Assembly (NCBI RefSeq): GCF_014648255.1
Contig: NZ_BMQT01000015.1
Coordinates: 1-64,000 of the forward strand
Source of the DNA: Nocardioides albus
GTDB taxonomy: Bacteria; Actinomycetota; Actinomycetes; Propionibacteriales; Nocardioidaceae
Length of the DNA: 64,000 nucleotides
Direction: 5' to 3'
The notes under the pieces are model-generated. The model was not told the origin of the DNA. It saw only the letters and a list, made by a program, of their open reading frames with translations, and ran no database searches. The position numbers were made by a program, and so were the translations under genes. This document shows positions 16,041 to 24,866 of this stretch, piece after piece. The number at the start of each line of letters is the position of its first letter. Position 1 is the stretch's first letter.

Positions 16041-16487
16041 ATGTCCGAGACCTCAAGCCAGACGGCTACGCAGACCGGAATCGACCCGCGCGGCCCGCAG
16101 TTCGCTGCGGCGCTGACCGTCGTCGTCATCCTCCTGGCTCTGCTGCTGCCGCAGCCGTGGGCACTCGTGGCGACCGTCATCCAGACGGTGCTCTTCGCGA
16201 TCGGGACGGGGCTCGGCGTTCAGCGGACCCCGCACGCTTGGTTGTTCAAGAAGTTCGTACGTCCCCGCCTCGGTGCTCCCGACGAGCTCGAGGACCCGGC
16301 ACCGCCCCGGTTCGCCCAGGGTGTCGGCCTCGCCTTCCTGGTGGTCGCGCTCGCGGCGTACGTCCTCGGCGCCACGCTCGTGGCGCAGATCGCCCTCGGC
16401 CTCGCGCTCGTCGCAGCCGTGCTCAACGCCGTCTTCCGGTTCTGCCTCGGCTGCGAGATCTACCTGCTGATCAGGCGCTTTGCCTGA
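16041..16487 (+). CDS. DUF4395 membrane protein
   Basis: A 148-residue protein with about four membrane helices (residues ~22-58 as two, ~90-130 as two). It has a conserved FCLGCEIY CxxC motif close to the C-terminus. DUF4395 proteins have no defined activity. They are often beside thioredoxins and rhodaneses, which suggests a thiol or sulfane-sulfur role at the membrane. Its start follows the attenuator, and GCAGGAG lies upstream as ribosome binding site. Confidence 0.8.
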   Translation: MSETSSQTATQTGIDPRGPQFAAALTVVVILLALLLPQPWALVATVIQTVLFAIGTGLGVQRTPHAWLFKKFVRPRLGAPDELEDPAPPRFAQGVGLAFLVVALAAYVLGATLVAQIALGLALVAAVLNAVFRFCLGCEIYLLIRRFA

Positions 16488-16521
16488 CCCTGAACGCAAG
16501 AAACAAACGAAAGGTACCTAG

Positions 16522-17370
16522 ATGACCCGCGAGAACTCCCTCGTCTCCGCCCAGTGGGTGGAGGAGCACCTCGACGACCCGAAGGTCGTGCTGATCGAGG
16601 TCGACGAAGACACGACCGCCTACGACAAGGGCCACATCAAGGGCGCGATCAAGCTCGACTGGACCACCGACCTGCAGGACCAGGTCCGCCGTGACTTCGT
16701 CAACAAGGACCAGTTCTCCGCTCTGCTCTCCGAGCGTGGCGTCGCCAACGACGACACCGTGGTGCTCTACGGCGGTAACAACAACTGGTTCGCCGCGTAC
16801 GCCTTCTGGTACTTCAAGCTCTACGGTCACCAGGACGTCAAGCTCCTCGACGGTGGCCGCAAGAAGTGGGAGCTCGACTCCCGCGAGCTGACCGACGAGA
16901 CCGTCGCCCGCGAGGCGACCAGCTACACCGCCAAGGACCAGGACCACTCGATCCGCGCCTTCCGCGACGAGACCGTCGAGGCCATCGGCGTCAAGAACCT
17001 GGTCGACGTGCGGTCGCCCGACGAGTTCGCCGGCCGTCTGCTCGCCCCGGCCCACCTCCCGCAGGAGCAGGCCCAGCGCGCTGGTCACATCCCGACCGCG
17101 GCCAACGTGCCGTGGTCCAAGGCGGCCAACGACGACGGCACCTTCCGCTCCGACGAGGAGCTCAAGCAGATCTACTCCGAGGCCGGCGTCGACTGGAGCA
17201 AGGACACCATCGCCTACTGCCGTATCGGCGAGCGCTCCTCGCACACCTGGTTCGTGCTCAAGGAGCTCCTCGGCCAGGAGAACGTGAAGAACTACGACGG
17301 CTCGTGGACCGAGTACGGCTCTCTCGTCGGCGTCCCGGTCGTGACCGGCGACGAGCCCGGGGAGGCCTGA
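16522..17370 (+). CDS. Two-domain sulfurtransferase (rhodanese; CysA/SseA type)
   Basis: The 282-residue protein has two rhodanese domains. The N-terminal one (~5-125) is inactive, and the C-terminal one (~150-275) has the active-site loop CRIGERS with C233. It transfers sulfur from thiosulfate (or 3-mercaptopyruvate) to thiols or cyanide. The loop CRIGERS is that of thiosulfate sulfurtransferases such as mycobacterial CysA2/CysA3. It is followed after two bases by the SseC-like gene, matching the cysA2-sseC2 pair. Confidence 0.92.
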   Translation: MTRENSLVSAQWVEEHLDDPKVVLIEVDEDTTAYDKGHIKGAIKLDWTTDLQDQVRRDFVNKDQFSALLSERGVANDDTVVLYGGNNNWFAAYAFWYFKLYGHQDVKLLDGGRKKWELDSRELTDETVAREATSYTAKDQDHSIRAFRDETVEAIGVKNLVDVRSPDEFAGRLLAPAHLPQEQAQRAGHIPTAANVPWSKAANDDGTFRSDEELKQIYSEAGVDWSKDTIAYCRIGERSSHTWFVLKELLGQENVKNYDGSWTEYGSLVGVPVVTGDEPGEA

Positions 17371-17372
17371 GC

Positions 17373-17672
17373 ATGTGCGGAGCAACTGAGGGCGGGCTCT
17401 CGCTCGCCGGCGTCGATGTCGCCAAGGAAGCAGTCATCCAGGGTCAGGTGACCCGTGACGGTTCGCCCGTCCACGGTGCCTACGTCCGGCTGCTCGACCG
17501 CACCGGCGAGTTCACCGCCGAGGTGCCCACCTCGGCCACCGGCCACTTCCGGTTCTTCGCCGGCGACGGCGAGTGGACCCTGCGTACGCTCGCGCCGAAG
17601 GCGGAGCCCGTGGACAAGAAGGTCCACGCCGCAGTCGGAAACGTCGCCGAGGTGACGATCCCGATCGCCTAA
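17373..17672 (+). CDS. SseC-like protein (DUF1416)
   Basis: A 99-residue protein starting MCGATEGGLSLAGVDV. The rest is a carboxypeptidase-regulatory/transthyretin-like beta sandwich (VIQGQVTRDGSPVHGAYVRLLD). It matches mycobacterial SseC, which is always found next to the CysA-type sulfurtransferase. Its exact role in sulfur metabolism is unknown. ATG 17373 is two bases after the rhodanese stop. Confidence 0.85.
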   Translation: MCGATEGGLSLAGVDVAKEAVIQGQVTRDGSPVHGAYVRLLDRTGEFTAEVPTSATGHFRFFAGDGEWTLRTLAPKAEPVDKKVHAAVGNVAEVTIPIA

Positions 17673-17676
17673 CCGC

Positions 17677-17856
17677 CGAGACGTCAGTTTCTGGCGCCGA
17701 GACGTCAGTTCCTGAGGCCGAGAGGTCAGTTTCTGCCGACGAACTGTCGGTGGGCTGGCCTCTCGGTCTGATTTCTGACGGGTCGGTGCCGACAATTGAC
17801 CTCTCGCGCTCGAAAACTGACCGTTCGGCGTCAGAATCTGACTTCTCGGCGAAGGA
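17677..17856. repeat. GCCGAGACGTCA-type intergenic repeat array, locus 1
   Basis: Degenerate ~20-base units of the form GCCGAGACGTCAGTTTCTG occur three times in a row, then return inverted (CAGAATCTGACTTCTCGGCG at the right end). The whole space between the SseC-like gene and the BKACE gene (225 bases) is built from them. The unit recurs at 32.1, 59.1, 62.6 and 63.7 kb. Confidence 0.7.
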
Positions 17857-17897
17857 AATCTTGCGGTCCAAGTGGCATATGACGATAGGTTGTCCTC

Positions 17898-18722
17898 ATG
17901 TCTGGACTTCTTGTGACTGTGGCGCCCACCGGAGCAGAGACTGCGAAGGAAGACTGCCCGCAGCTGCCGACGACGCTCGAGGAGCTCGTGGCGACGGCCG
18001 TCGAGTGCGAGGAGGCCGGGGCGCGGATGATCCACGTCCACATCCGCGACGACGACCATGCGCCGACGCTCGACCTCGGACGGCTGACCGATACGGTCGA
18101 GGCGCTCCACGAGAAGACCGATCTGATCGTGCAGCTCTCCACCGGCGGCTCGGTCCACGACCCGTTGGACAAGCGCCTGAAGGTGCTCGACGCGGGGCCG
18201 GACTCGTGCTCGCTGACCATGGGCACCACCAACTTCGGTGACGACGTCTTCTCCAACCCGTGGCCGTTCATCACCGAGCTCTACCAGCTCACCCAGGAGC
18301 GCGGCGTGGTGCCGGAGTTCGAGCTCTTCGACCTGGGGCACGTCACCGCGCTGCAGCGGCTCCTGGGGAAGTACGGGCTCCCCGCGGGCGGCAAGGTCCA
18401 CGTCGACTTCGTCATGGGCGTTCCCGGTGGCATGCCCGGCACCTCCGCGGCACTGGTCGCCGCCGTCGCTGCGCTGCCGGCCGAGGTGACCTCGTGGTCG
18501 GCGACCGGCATCGGTCGCTCGACCCTCCCGGTCATGCTCACCTCGCTGGCCATGGGTGGTCACCTGCGGGTCGGGATGGAGGACGTACTCACCCTCGTCA
18601 AGGGTGTCCCCGTCGACGCCAACCGCCAGCTCGTCGAGCGAGCCGTCGAGGCCGCCGCGGTCGCTCAGCGGGCCCCGATGAGCACCGACGAAGCCTGGGC
18701 ACTCCTCGGCCTGCAGCGGTAA
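17898..18722 (+). CDS. BKACE-family beta-keto acid cleavage enzyme (DUF849)
   Basis: A 274-residue TIM-barrel protein of the 3-keto-5-aminohexanoate cleavage enzyme family. Zinc ligands are visible as HVH in MIHVHIRDDDH (H46, H48), with the FELFDLGHV segment in the middle. Members condense a beta-keto acid with acetyl-CoA to give acetoacetate and a new CoA ester. The substrate varies in the family (lysine fermentation, carnitine, others) and is not readable here. No partner genes are adjacent. Confidence 0.85.
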   Translation: MSGLLVTVAPTGAETAKEDCPQLPTTLEELVATAVECEEAGARMIHVHIRDDDHAPTLDLGRLTDTVEALHEKTDLIVQLSTGGSVHDPLDKRLKVLDAGPDSCSLTMGTTNFGDDVFSNPWPFITELYQLTQERGVVPEFELFDLGHVTALQRLLGKYGLPAGGKVHVDFVMGVPGGMPGTSAALVAAVAALPAEVTSWSATGIGRSTLPVMLTSLAMGGHLRVGMEDVLTLVKGVPVDANRQLVERAVEAAAVAQRAPMSTDEAWALLGLQR

Positions 18723-18759
18723 CCATCCGCCGAGTCCGCGCGTCCTGACCGAGATCCGC

Positions 18760-18793
18760 GCCGAGTCGGCTCGTTATGACGAGCCGACTCGGC
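18760..18793. terminator. Bidirectional terminator between BKACE gene and cysC
   Basis: GCCGAGTCGGCTCGT (18760-18774) pairs perfectly with ACGAGCCGACTCGGC (18779-18793) over a four-base loop. A TTCGTTTTGG tail follows on the plus strand. It overlaps the stop of cysC, so the last residues of CysC are coded by the hairpin. Confidence 0.75.
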
Positions 18794-20009
18794 CTTCGTT
18801 TTGGTCAGGACGAGCCGACTCGACGGTCAAGTAGCCGGCCTCGCGCAGGCCGTTGACGACGTCCTCCAGGGCCTCTTCGATCGAGCGGCCGGTGGTGTCG
18901 ACACGTACGTCGGCGTCGGCCGGCTCCTCATAGGGCGAGGAGATCCCGGTGAACTCGGGGATCTCGCCGGCCCGGGCCTTGGCGTAGAGGCCCTTGCGGT
19001 CGCGCCGCTCGCACTCCTCCAGCGGCGTGGCCACGTGCACCAGGAAGAAGGCGCCGCCGGCGTCGTCGACGTAGCGGCGTACGTCCTGGCGGGTCGCGTC
19101 GAAGGGCGCGATGGGGGAGCAGACGGCGAGGCCGCCGTGGCGGGAGATCTCGGCGGCGACCCAGCCGATCCGGCGGATGTTGGTCTCCCGGTCCTCCTTG
19201 GAGAAGGTCAGGCCGGCCGAGAGGTTGCGGCGCACGACGTCGCCGTCCAGAGAGGTGACGGTCCGCGCGCCCTGCTCGAGGATCCGGTCCATCAGCGCGC
19301 GGGCGAGGGTGGACTTGCCGGAGCCGGACAGGCCGGTGAAGAAGATGACCAGGCCCTGGTCCTCGGGAGCGGGCTGGTCGGAGTCGATCACGGCGGCGAT
19401 CTCGGCGGGGTAGTCGTCCGAGGCGGGGGAGACCAGCGCGTGGATCGGGTCCCCACCTGCGTACGCCTCCACGACGGCCACACCGAGCGCATGGTCGGCC
19501 TCGGCGTCGTCGTGCGAAGCCAGCGGGACCGCGACCACGGCCGCGTCGGGCAGCGTCTCTGCGGCTAGCAGCGTCGCGCGCAGCAGCGCCACCGGGGAGA
19601 GCGCCGGGGTGCCGTGTCCGACGAGAGCGAGCAGCAGCACGGGGCCGAGGTCGGCGATCTCGGCGATCTCGGCGGTGGTGAGCGCGTCGGTGACCGGGAC
19701 GACCGTCCGCCCGGCGTACGCCTTCCGGGTGTGTGACGGGGTGAGGTAGAGCCGTCGGAAGGGACCGTAGGCGGGGGAGGACAGGCCGGTGACCTCGCCG
19801 TCGGGCCAGCTGACCCGCGCCAGCGGGAGCCCCTCGGGGTCGACGATCTCGACGGCTCCCGCCTCGACCGCGGTCTCCTCGACGGTGGCCGGCAGGTGCA
19901 GGGTCAGGGACGATCCGTCCGCATTGAGCGGCCCGGGAAGGGCTCCGGAGACGATCAGCTCGACGTCGTCGAGCTCACGGGACGAGGGAGAGTACTGCGG
20001 CACAGGCAC
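18774..20009 (-). CDS. cysC: Adenylyl-sulfate kinase CysC with N-terminal extension
   Basis: About 411 residues from GTG 20009 (GTG 20003 is equally possible, and the frame is open to 20051). The C-terminal ~185 residues are APS kinase: P-loop GLSGSGKST, then LDGDVVRRNLSAGLTFSKEDRETNIRRIGWVA, and the PFD and EE(P)xxAD segments. It phosphorylates APS to PAPS. The N-terminal ~200 residues look like a reduced ATP-sulfurylase-type N-domain (YGPFRRLYLTPSHTRKAY) without its HxGH motifs. This may be a fold remnant used for assembly with CysND. It lies downstream of cysDN on the same strand with a terminator between. Confidence 0.9.
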   Translation of the reverse strand: MPVPQYSPSSRELDDVELIVSGALPGPLNADGSSLTLHLPATVEETAVEAGAVEIVDPEGLPLARVSWPDGEVTGLSSPAYGPFRRLYLTPSHTRKAYAGRTVVPVTDALTTAEIAEIADLGPVLLLALVGHGTPALSPVALLRATLLAAETLPDAAVVAVPLASHDDAEADHALGVAVVEAYAGGDPIHALVSPASDDYPAEIAAVIDSDQPAPEDQGLVIFFTGLSGSGKSTLARALMDRILEQGARTVTSLDGDVVRRNLSAGLTFSKEDRETNIRRIGWVAAEISRHGGLAVCSPIAPFDATRQDVRRYVDDAGGAFFLVHVATPLEECERRDRKGLYAKARAGEIPEFTGISSPYEEPADADVRVDTTGRSIEEALEDVVNGLREAGYLTVESARPDQNEGRVGSS

Positions 20010-20093
20010 GCCCCGAACTCTAACGTCGCGCTCGGCGGCGGCCAGCACCACGCTCGTGGGTGGACTGGTCCGCTGAATGCGCGCCGCCAGACG

Positions 20094-20130
20094 CGAAGCG
20101 GCGGCTCCCGAGTCGGGAGCCGCCGCTTCG
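20094..20130 (-). terminator. Terminator after cysN
   Basis: A perfect 16-base stem: CGAAGCGGCGGCTCCC (20094-20109) with GGGAGCCGCCGCTTCG (20115-20130), loop of five. It is located 12 bases past the cysN stop, so cysDN and cysC are probably separate transcripts or joined by read-through. Confidence 0.8.
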
Positions 20131-20141
20131 TACGAAACCGA

Positions 20142-21392
20142 TCAGTCGTTGATCATGCCCGCGCCGACGGTGACGCCGGTCGCCTCGTCGATGAGGATGA
20201 AGGAGCCGGTGGTGCGGTTCTTCGAGTAGGGGTCGCACAGCAGCGGCTTGGTGGTGCGCAGCTGGACGCGGCCGATCTCGTTGAGACCGAGCTCCTTGGT
20301 CTCCAGGTCGCGGTGGAGGCTGTTGACGTCCAGGCGGTACTGGATGTCCTTGATCAGCGCTCGTGCCGAGTTGGAGGTGTGCTTGATGGCCAGCTTCTGC
20401 CGCGGACGCAGCGGAGCGTTGGTCATCCAGCAGATCATCGCGTCGATGTCCTGGCTCGGCTCGGGCGCGTTCTTGACCCGCGAGATCATGTCGCCGCGGC
20501 TGACGTCGACGTCGTCCTCGAGCCGCACGGTCACCGACATCGGCGGGAACGCCTCGGGGATCTCCTTGTCGAACAGGTCGATCCCGGCGATCTTGCTGGT
20601 CATCCCGGAGGGAAGCACCATGACCTCGTCGCCCGGCTTGAGCACGCCACCGGCGACCTGGCCCGCGTAGCCGCGGTAGTCGTGGTGATCGTCGGACTTC
20701 GGCCGGATGACGTACTGCACCGGAAGGCGCACGTCGACCAGGTCGCGGTCGGAGGCGACGTGGACGTGCTCGAGGTGGTGGATCAGCGTCGGGCCGGAGT
20801 ACCAGTCCATGCTGGTCGAGCGGGTCACCACGTTGTCGCCCTGGAGCGCCGAGATCGGGATGACCTCGAGGTCCGGGATGTTGAGCTTGGTCGCGAACGC
20901 GGTGAACTCAGCAGAGATCTTGTTGTAGACCTCCTGGGAGTAGTCCACGAGGTCCATCTTGTTGATGCACAGGACCAGGTGGGGCACACGCAGCAGCGAG
21001 AGCAGCACCGCGTGGCGGCGCGACTGCTCGGTGAGGCCGTGACGAGCGTCGACGAGCACCAGGCCGAGGTCGGCGGTGGAGGCACCGGTGACCATGTTGC
21101 GCGTGTACTGCACGTGGCCCGGGGTGTCGGCGATGATGAACTTGCGGTTGGGCGTCGCGAAGTAGCGGTAGGCCACGTCGATGGTGATGCCCTGCTCGCG
21201 CTCGGAGCGCAGCCCGTCGGTCAGCAGCGAGAGGTCCACGTAGCCGTGGCCCTTGTCCTGGGAGGTCTTCTCGACCGACTCGAGCTGGTCGGTGAAGATC
21301 GACTTCGAGTCGAACAGCAGCCGGCCGATGAGCGTGGACTTGCCGTCGTCGACGGAGCCCGCGGTCGCGAACCGCAGCAGATCCATGGCCAT
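20142..21392 (-). CDS. cysN: Sulfate adenylyltransferase subunit 1 (GTPase) CysN
   Basis: A 416-residue EF-Tu-like GTPase with GSVDDGKST as P-loop, DTPGH as G3 and NKMD as G4, then two beta-barrel domains. It drives APS formation by CysD through GTP hydrolysis. Its length is that of stand-alone CysN, not the CysNC fusion seen in mycobacteria; here the kinase is separate. It starts on the last base of the cysD stop (TGATG). Confidence 0.95.
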   Translation of the reverse strand: MAMDLLRFATAGSVDDGKSTLIGRLLFDSKSIFTDQLESVEKTSQDKGHGYVDLSLLTDGLRSEREQGITIDVAYRYFATPNRKFIIADTPGHVQYTRNMVTGASTADLGLVLVDARHGLTEQSRRHAVLLSLLRVPHLVLCINKMDLVDYSQEVYNKISAEFTAFATKLNIPDLEVIPISALQGDNVVTRSTSMDWYSGPTLIHHLEHVHVASDRDLVDVRLPVQYVIRPKSDDHHDYRGYAGQVAGGVLKPGDEVMVLPSGMTSKIAGIDLFDKEIPEAFPPMSVTVRLEDDVDVSRGDMISRVKNAPEPSQDIDAMICWMTNAPLRPRQKLAIKHTSNSARALIKDIQYRLDVNSLHRDLETKELGLNEIGRVQLRTTKPLLCDPYSKNRTTGSFILIDEATGVTVGAGMIND

Positions 21393-22306
21393 CAGAAGTA
21401 GCCTTCCTTCTTGCGGTCCTCCATGGCTGCCTCGGAGAACCTGTCGTCACCGCGGGTCGCGCCGCGCTCGGTGACCCGGGCGGCGGCGACCTCCTCGATG
21501 ATCTCGGGGATGGTGGAAGCGGTCGACTCGACGCAACCGGTCAGCGTCATGTCACCGCAGGTGCGGTAACGGACGGTGCGCTCGGTGACGACCTCGCCCT
21601 CGCGCAGCGGGTTGAGCGGGGTCTCGGTCAGCAGCATGCCGTCGCGCTCGAAGACACGGCGCTGGTGCGCGAAGTAGACCTGCGGGATCTCGATGCCCTC
21701 GCGGCCGATGTAGTCCCAGATGTCCAGCTCGGTCCAGTTGGAGATCGGGAAGATCCGCATGTGCTCGCCCTCGTGCAGGCGGCCGTTGTAGAGCGACCAG
21801 AGCTCGGGACGCTGCATCTTCGGGTCCCACTGGCCGAACTCGTCGCGGTGGGAGTAGACGCGCTCCTTGGCGCGGGCCTTCTCCTCGTCGCGGCGACCGC
21901 CACCGAAGGCGGCGGTGAAGCCGTTCTCCTCGATCGCGTTGAGCAGCGTGGGGGTCTGCAGGCGGTTGCGCGAGGTCTTGCCGTCGTCGACGACGATGCC
22001 GCGGGCGATGGCGTCGTCGATGCTGGCGATCACCAGGCGCACCCCGAGCCGCTGCACCCAGCGGTCACGGGTCTCGGCGACCTCGGGGAAGTCGAGACCG
22101 TTGTCGATCTGAAGAACAGGGAACGGGATCTTGGCAGGGAAGAAAGCCTTCTCCGCAAGTCGCAGCATCACGATGCTGTCCTTGCCGCCCGAGAACATCA
22201 GGACAGGCTTCTCGAACTCTGCCGCGGCCTCGCGAAAGATGTGGATCGACTCGGCTTCCAGCTGGTCGAGCTGGCTGAGCCGGTAGTCGGCGTGTGTTGC
22301 AGTCAT
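21392..22306 (-). CDS. cysD: Sulfate adenylyltransferase subunit 2 CysD
   Basis: A 304-residue PP-loop ATP pyrophosphatase with SGGKDSIVML as PP motif (residues ~39-48). The typical GGRRDEEKARAKER and ISNWTELDIWDYI segments are also present. With CysN it makes adenosine 5'-phosphosulfate from sulfate and ATP. It is first in the cysDN operon. About 170 bases upstream, up to the truncated hipA, hold the promoter, with a small CCCGC/GCGGG stem but no recognised riboswitch. Confidence 0.95.
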   Translation of the reverse strand: MTATHADYRLSQLDQLEAESIHIFREAAAEFEKPVLMFSGGKDSIVMLRLAEKAFFPAKIPFPVLQIDNGLDFPEVAETRDRWVQRLGVRLVIASIDDAIARGIVVDDGKTSRNRLQTPTLLNAIEENGFTAAFGGGRRDEEKARAKERVYSHRDEFGQWDPKMQRPELWSLYNGRLHEGEHMRIFPISNWTELDIWDYIGREGIEIPQVYFAHQRRVFERDGMLLTETPLNPLREGEVVTERTVRYRTCGDMTLTGCVESTASTIPEIIEEVAAARVTERGATRGDDRFSEAAMEDRKKEGYF

Positions 22307-22474
22307 TACGGAACCAGAGGACCTCTCCGTCAGGTTGAGGCGCCCATGCTAGTGGCGGCTTCCACGGCACGGCGAAATGTCCCAACCCCCGCGTGGGCGG
22401 GATTGCGAGTGTACGCAGCCTCTCGGCCCTCCATGGAAGCACCACTCGCACGGTGAGATGGACAGCTCGGACGC

Positions 22475-23323
22475 CTAGTGACGAGGCGCCACGACGGCCC
22501 GGTCGCCGGCCAGCAGGAAGGCGATCCGGTCGAGGTCGCCGGCCGGCGGATGCGTCAGCCCGAGGTGCACGAACAGGTCGCGTACGCCGCCGGGGTCGAC
22601 GTCCTCGCTCGGCCGGCGACCGAGCGCCTGCCGGATCGTCTCGGCATGGATGCGCTGGCCCCCGAGCCGGTCCCAGCGCTCCGCGACCAGGGCGGCCTGC
22701 GCGCCGAAGGTGACCGGCTCGGTGCGGGTGGCGGGGATCCCGTCGGCGCGAGACCGGTCCAGGTCCGCGATCGCCGCGGCGGCGTCCTCGGGGGTCGTCG
22801 GTCGCAGGATGTGCGTCGACGGGTGCTCGTACGTCGGCCAGAACCACTTCCCCGAAGCCCGCCGCAACGCGAACTTGCCCTGATGGCCACCGAGCGAGAA
22901 CCGTGGCCGCGCCCGCTGGTCGAGCCACGAGGTGGGCTGGTTGCGCAGTGCCGCGAGCCGGGTCGCGATCTCGGGCTGCGGCGCCTCGACGGGCTGGGGC
23001 GCTCGACGCCACGGCAGGTCGGGGTCGGCGGTGAGCGAGACCGCGCCGGGGAGATCGTCGCCGTAAGAGGCGAGCAGCGTCATCGGCTCCGTGTCCGGGA
23101 GCCCTCGCTCGCGCGCCCATCTGCGGCGTACGTCCTCCCGGGCCGGGAGCAGGTTGTCGAGCCAGGCGCGGGCGGCTCCTGGGGCCGCGGGGCCGGTGCG
23201 GGGGAGGGAGAGCGAGATGGGCGTCGGGCCGGCGGTCTCGGCGTAGGTGAAGTCGATCCGGTCGCCGACCTGACGGAAGGTGCCGAGGTGACGGCGGCCG
23301 GCGAAGGCGTACAGCTCCCGCAT
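22475..23323 (-). pseudogene. Truncated HipA-family kinase lacking the catalytic loop
   Basis: A 282-residue product from ATG 23323. It has the HipA N-terminal domain (~1-110) and the start of the kinase domain with SLGGHQGKFAL (143-153, cf. SLAGAQPKF). The chain then stops at DRIAFLLAGDRAVVAPRH, just where complete HipA proteins continue with FNxLIGNxDDHxxN. The catalytic Asp, the metal-binding Asp and the C-terminal ~130 residues are missing, and the 168 bases up to cysD show no remnant. It therefore cannot phosphorylate glutamyl-tRNA synthetase as E. coli HipA does. It may be decayed or retained as a DNA-binding corepressor with HipB. The frame is otherwise intact and overlaps hipB by one base. 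Confidence 0.75.
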
Positions 23324-23610
23324 CACGGGCCCGTCAGGCAGCGGTTCAGGACGGCGTCGAGGTCGACGTCCTCCAGGGGTGGCGCGATCGAGGAGAGCTG
23401 GGCGGGTGCGAGATAGACGTCCAGGACCTCCAGCAGCGCGAGGGCCTTGCCGAGCTCGGCGCGTGGATGGCCGGACTCGACATCGACCACGAACCGCCGG
23501 CCGACGCCGGCGCGGTGGGCCAGGTCGCTCTGGGTGAGACCTGCGCGGCGGCGCGCCGAGCGCACGGTCGACCCGAAGGCGGCCGGTGAGGTCAGGTACG
23601 GCGACGGCAT
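23323..23610 (-). CDS. HipB-like XRE antitoxin/regulator
   Basis: A 95-residue protein from ATG 23610. The helix-turn-helix is FGSTVRSARRRAGLTQSDLAHRAGVGRRFVVDVESG (~13-48). It is the expected antitoxin and autorepressor of a hipBA operon, with its stop overlapping the hipA start. A perfect 20-bp palindrome 17 bases upstream of the start is the obvious operator. Longer upstream starts are possible but would run over that palindrome. Confidence 0.82.
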   Translation of the reverse strand: MPSPYLTSPAAFGSTVRSARRRAGLTQSDLAHRAGVGRRFVVDVESGHPRAELGKALALLEVLDVYLAPAQLSSIAPPLEDVDLDAVLNRCLTGP

Positions 23611-23627
23611 GGTGAACACTCTAGGTG

Positions 23628-23647
23628 ATGTTCCCGTACGGGAACAT
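23628..23647. promoter_or_regulatory. 20-bp palindrome, probable HipB operator
   Basis: ATGTTCCCGT joined to ACGGGAACAT is a perfect palindrome between hipB and the divergent UDP-glucose dehydrogenase gene. It lies 17 bases from the hipB start, where HipB-type repressors bind. It could also affect the dehydrogenase promoter, 52 bases away. Confidence 0.7.
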
Positions 23648-23699
23648 GCTCGAGCGGTGATGCTGTTTCCCGTCGTCAACCGCTGCTTACAGTGCCGAT

Positions 23700-24866
23700 A
23701 TGAAGATCACCGTTGTCGGCGTGGGATACGTCGGGATGTCGCTCGCGGTCCTGCTCGCGCAGAAGCACGAGGTCGTCGTCCTGGACATCTCCCAGGAGCG
23801 GGTCGACCTGGTCAACGCGAGGAAGACCCCGATCGAGGACGCCGAGATCACCAGCTTCCTGGCGACCAAGGAGCTCGACCTGCGAGCGACCCTCGACAAG
23901 GAGGACGCCTACGCGGGCGCCGCGTACGTCATCGTCGCCACCCCGACGAACTACGACGAGGCGTCGAACTACTTCGACACCTCCACCGTCGACGGCGTGA
24001 TCGTGGACGCGGTGAACCATGTTCCGGAGGCCGCGATCGTGGTGAAGTCGACGATCCCGGTGGGCTACATCGCGACCAAGCGGGCGCAGCACCCCGAGGC
24101 GACGCTCTTCTTCAGCCCCGAGTTCCTCCGCGAGGGCAAGGCGCTCCACGACAACCTGCACCCCTCCCGCATCGTCGTCGGCGACGACTCCGCGGCCGCG
24201 AAGGGGTTCGCCGAGCTGCTGCTCGAAGGCTCCCTGGAGCCGGACGTGCCGGTCCTGATGACCGGCGCGACGGAGGCCGAGGCGATCAAGCTGTTCGCCA
24301 ACACCTACCTGGCGCTGCGGGTCGCCTACTTCAACGAGCTCGACACCTACGCCGCCACCCACGGTCTCAACACGCCCCAGATCATCGAGGGGGTCGGCCT
24401 GGACCCGCGGATCGGGTCGCACTACAACAACCCGAGCTTCGGCTACGGCGGCTACTGCCTGCCGAAGGACACCCGGCAGCTGCAGGCCAACTACCAAGAC
24501 GTCCCGCAGAACCTCATCTCGGCGATCGTCGAGGCCAACACCACGCGCAAGGACTTCGTCGCCACCGACGTCCTGCGCCGCGAGCCGAAGGTGGTCGGCG
24601 TCTACCGGCTGATCATGAAGTCTGGCTCGGACAACTTCCGCGAGTCCTCGATCCAGGGAGTGATGAAGCGGATCAAGGCCAAGGGCGTCGAGGTGATCAT
24701 CTACGAGCCCGAGCTCGACGAGCCGGAGTTCTTCCACTCCGAGATCATCAGGGACCTCGAGGAGTTCAAGAGCCGGGCCGACGTGATCATCGCCAACCGG
24801 CGTACCGAGGTGCTCGCCGATGTCGCCGACAAGGTCTACACCCGCGACATCTACGGGCGGGACTGA
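23700..24866 (+). CDS. UDP-glucose 6-dehydrogenase-type nucleotide-sugar dehydrogenase
   Basis: A 388-residue protein. N-terminal NAD-binding GVGYVGMSLAVLLA, then ATPTNYD, then the central catalytic region with FGYGGYCLPKDT holding the active-site Cys. The length matches the short class of UDP-glucose/UDP-ManNAc dehydrogenases. It oxidises C6 of a nucleotide sugar to the uronic acid in two NAD-dependent steps. Its position at the head of a sugar-nucleotide cluster (cupin, rmlA, rmlB, rmlCD) suggests supply for cell-wall or capsule polysaccharide. Confidence 0.88.
   Translation: MKITVVGVGYVGMSLAVLLAQKHEVVVLDISQERVDLVNARKTPIEDAEITSFLATKELDLRATLDKEDAYAGAAYVIVATPTNYDEASNYFDTSTVDGVIVDAVNHVPEAAIVVKSTIPVGYIATKRAQHPEATLFFSPEFLREGKALHDNLHPSRIVVGDDSAAAKGFAELLLEGSLEPDVPVLMTGATEAEAIKLFANTYLALRVAYFNELDTYAATHGLNTPQIIEGVGLDPRIGSHYNNPSFGYGGYCLPKDTRQLQANYQDVPQNLISAIVEANTTRKDFVATDVLRREPKVVGVYRLIMKSGSDNFRESSIQGVMKRIKAKGVEVIIYEPELDEPEFFHSEIIRDLEEFKSRADVIIANRRTEVLADVADKVYTRDIYGRD

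Noticed and set aside
22307..22474. Cys-type leader peptide or riboswitch before cysD
   Set aside because: A stretch reading RAVHLTVRVV in one frame resembles sulfur leader peptides, but it has no start codon and no Cys codons; no SAM or other riboswitch pattern was found.
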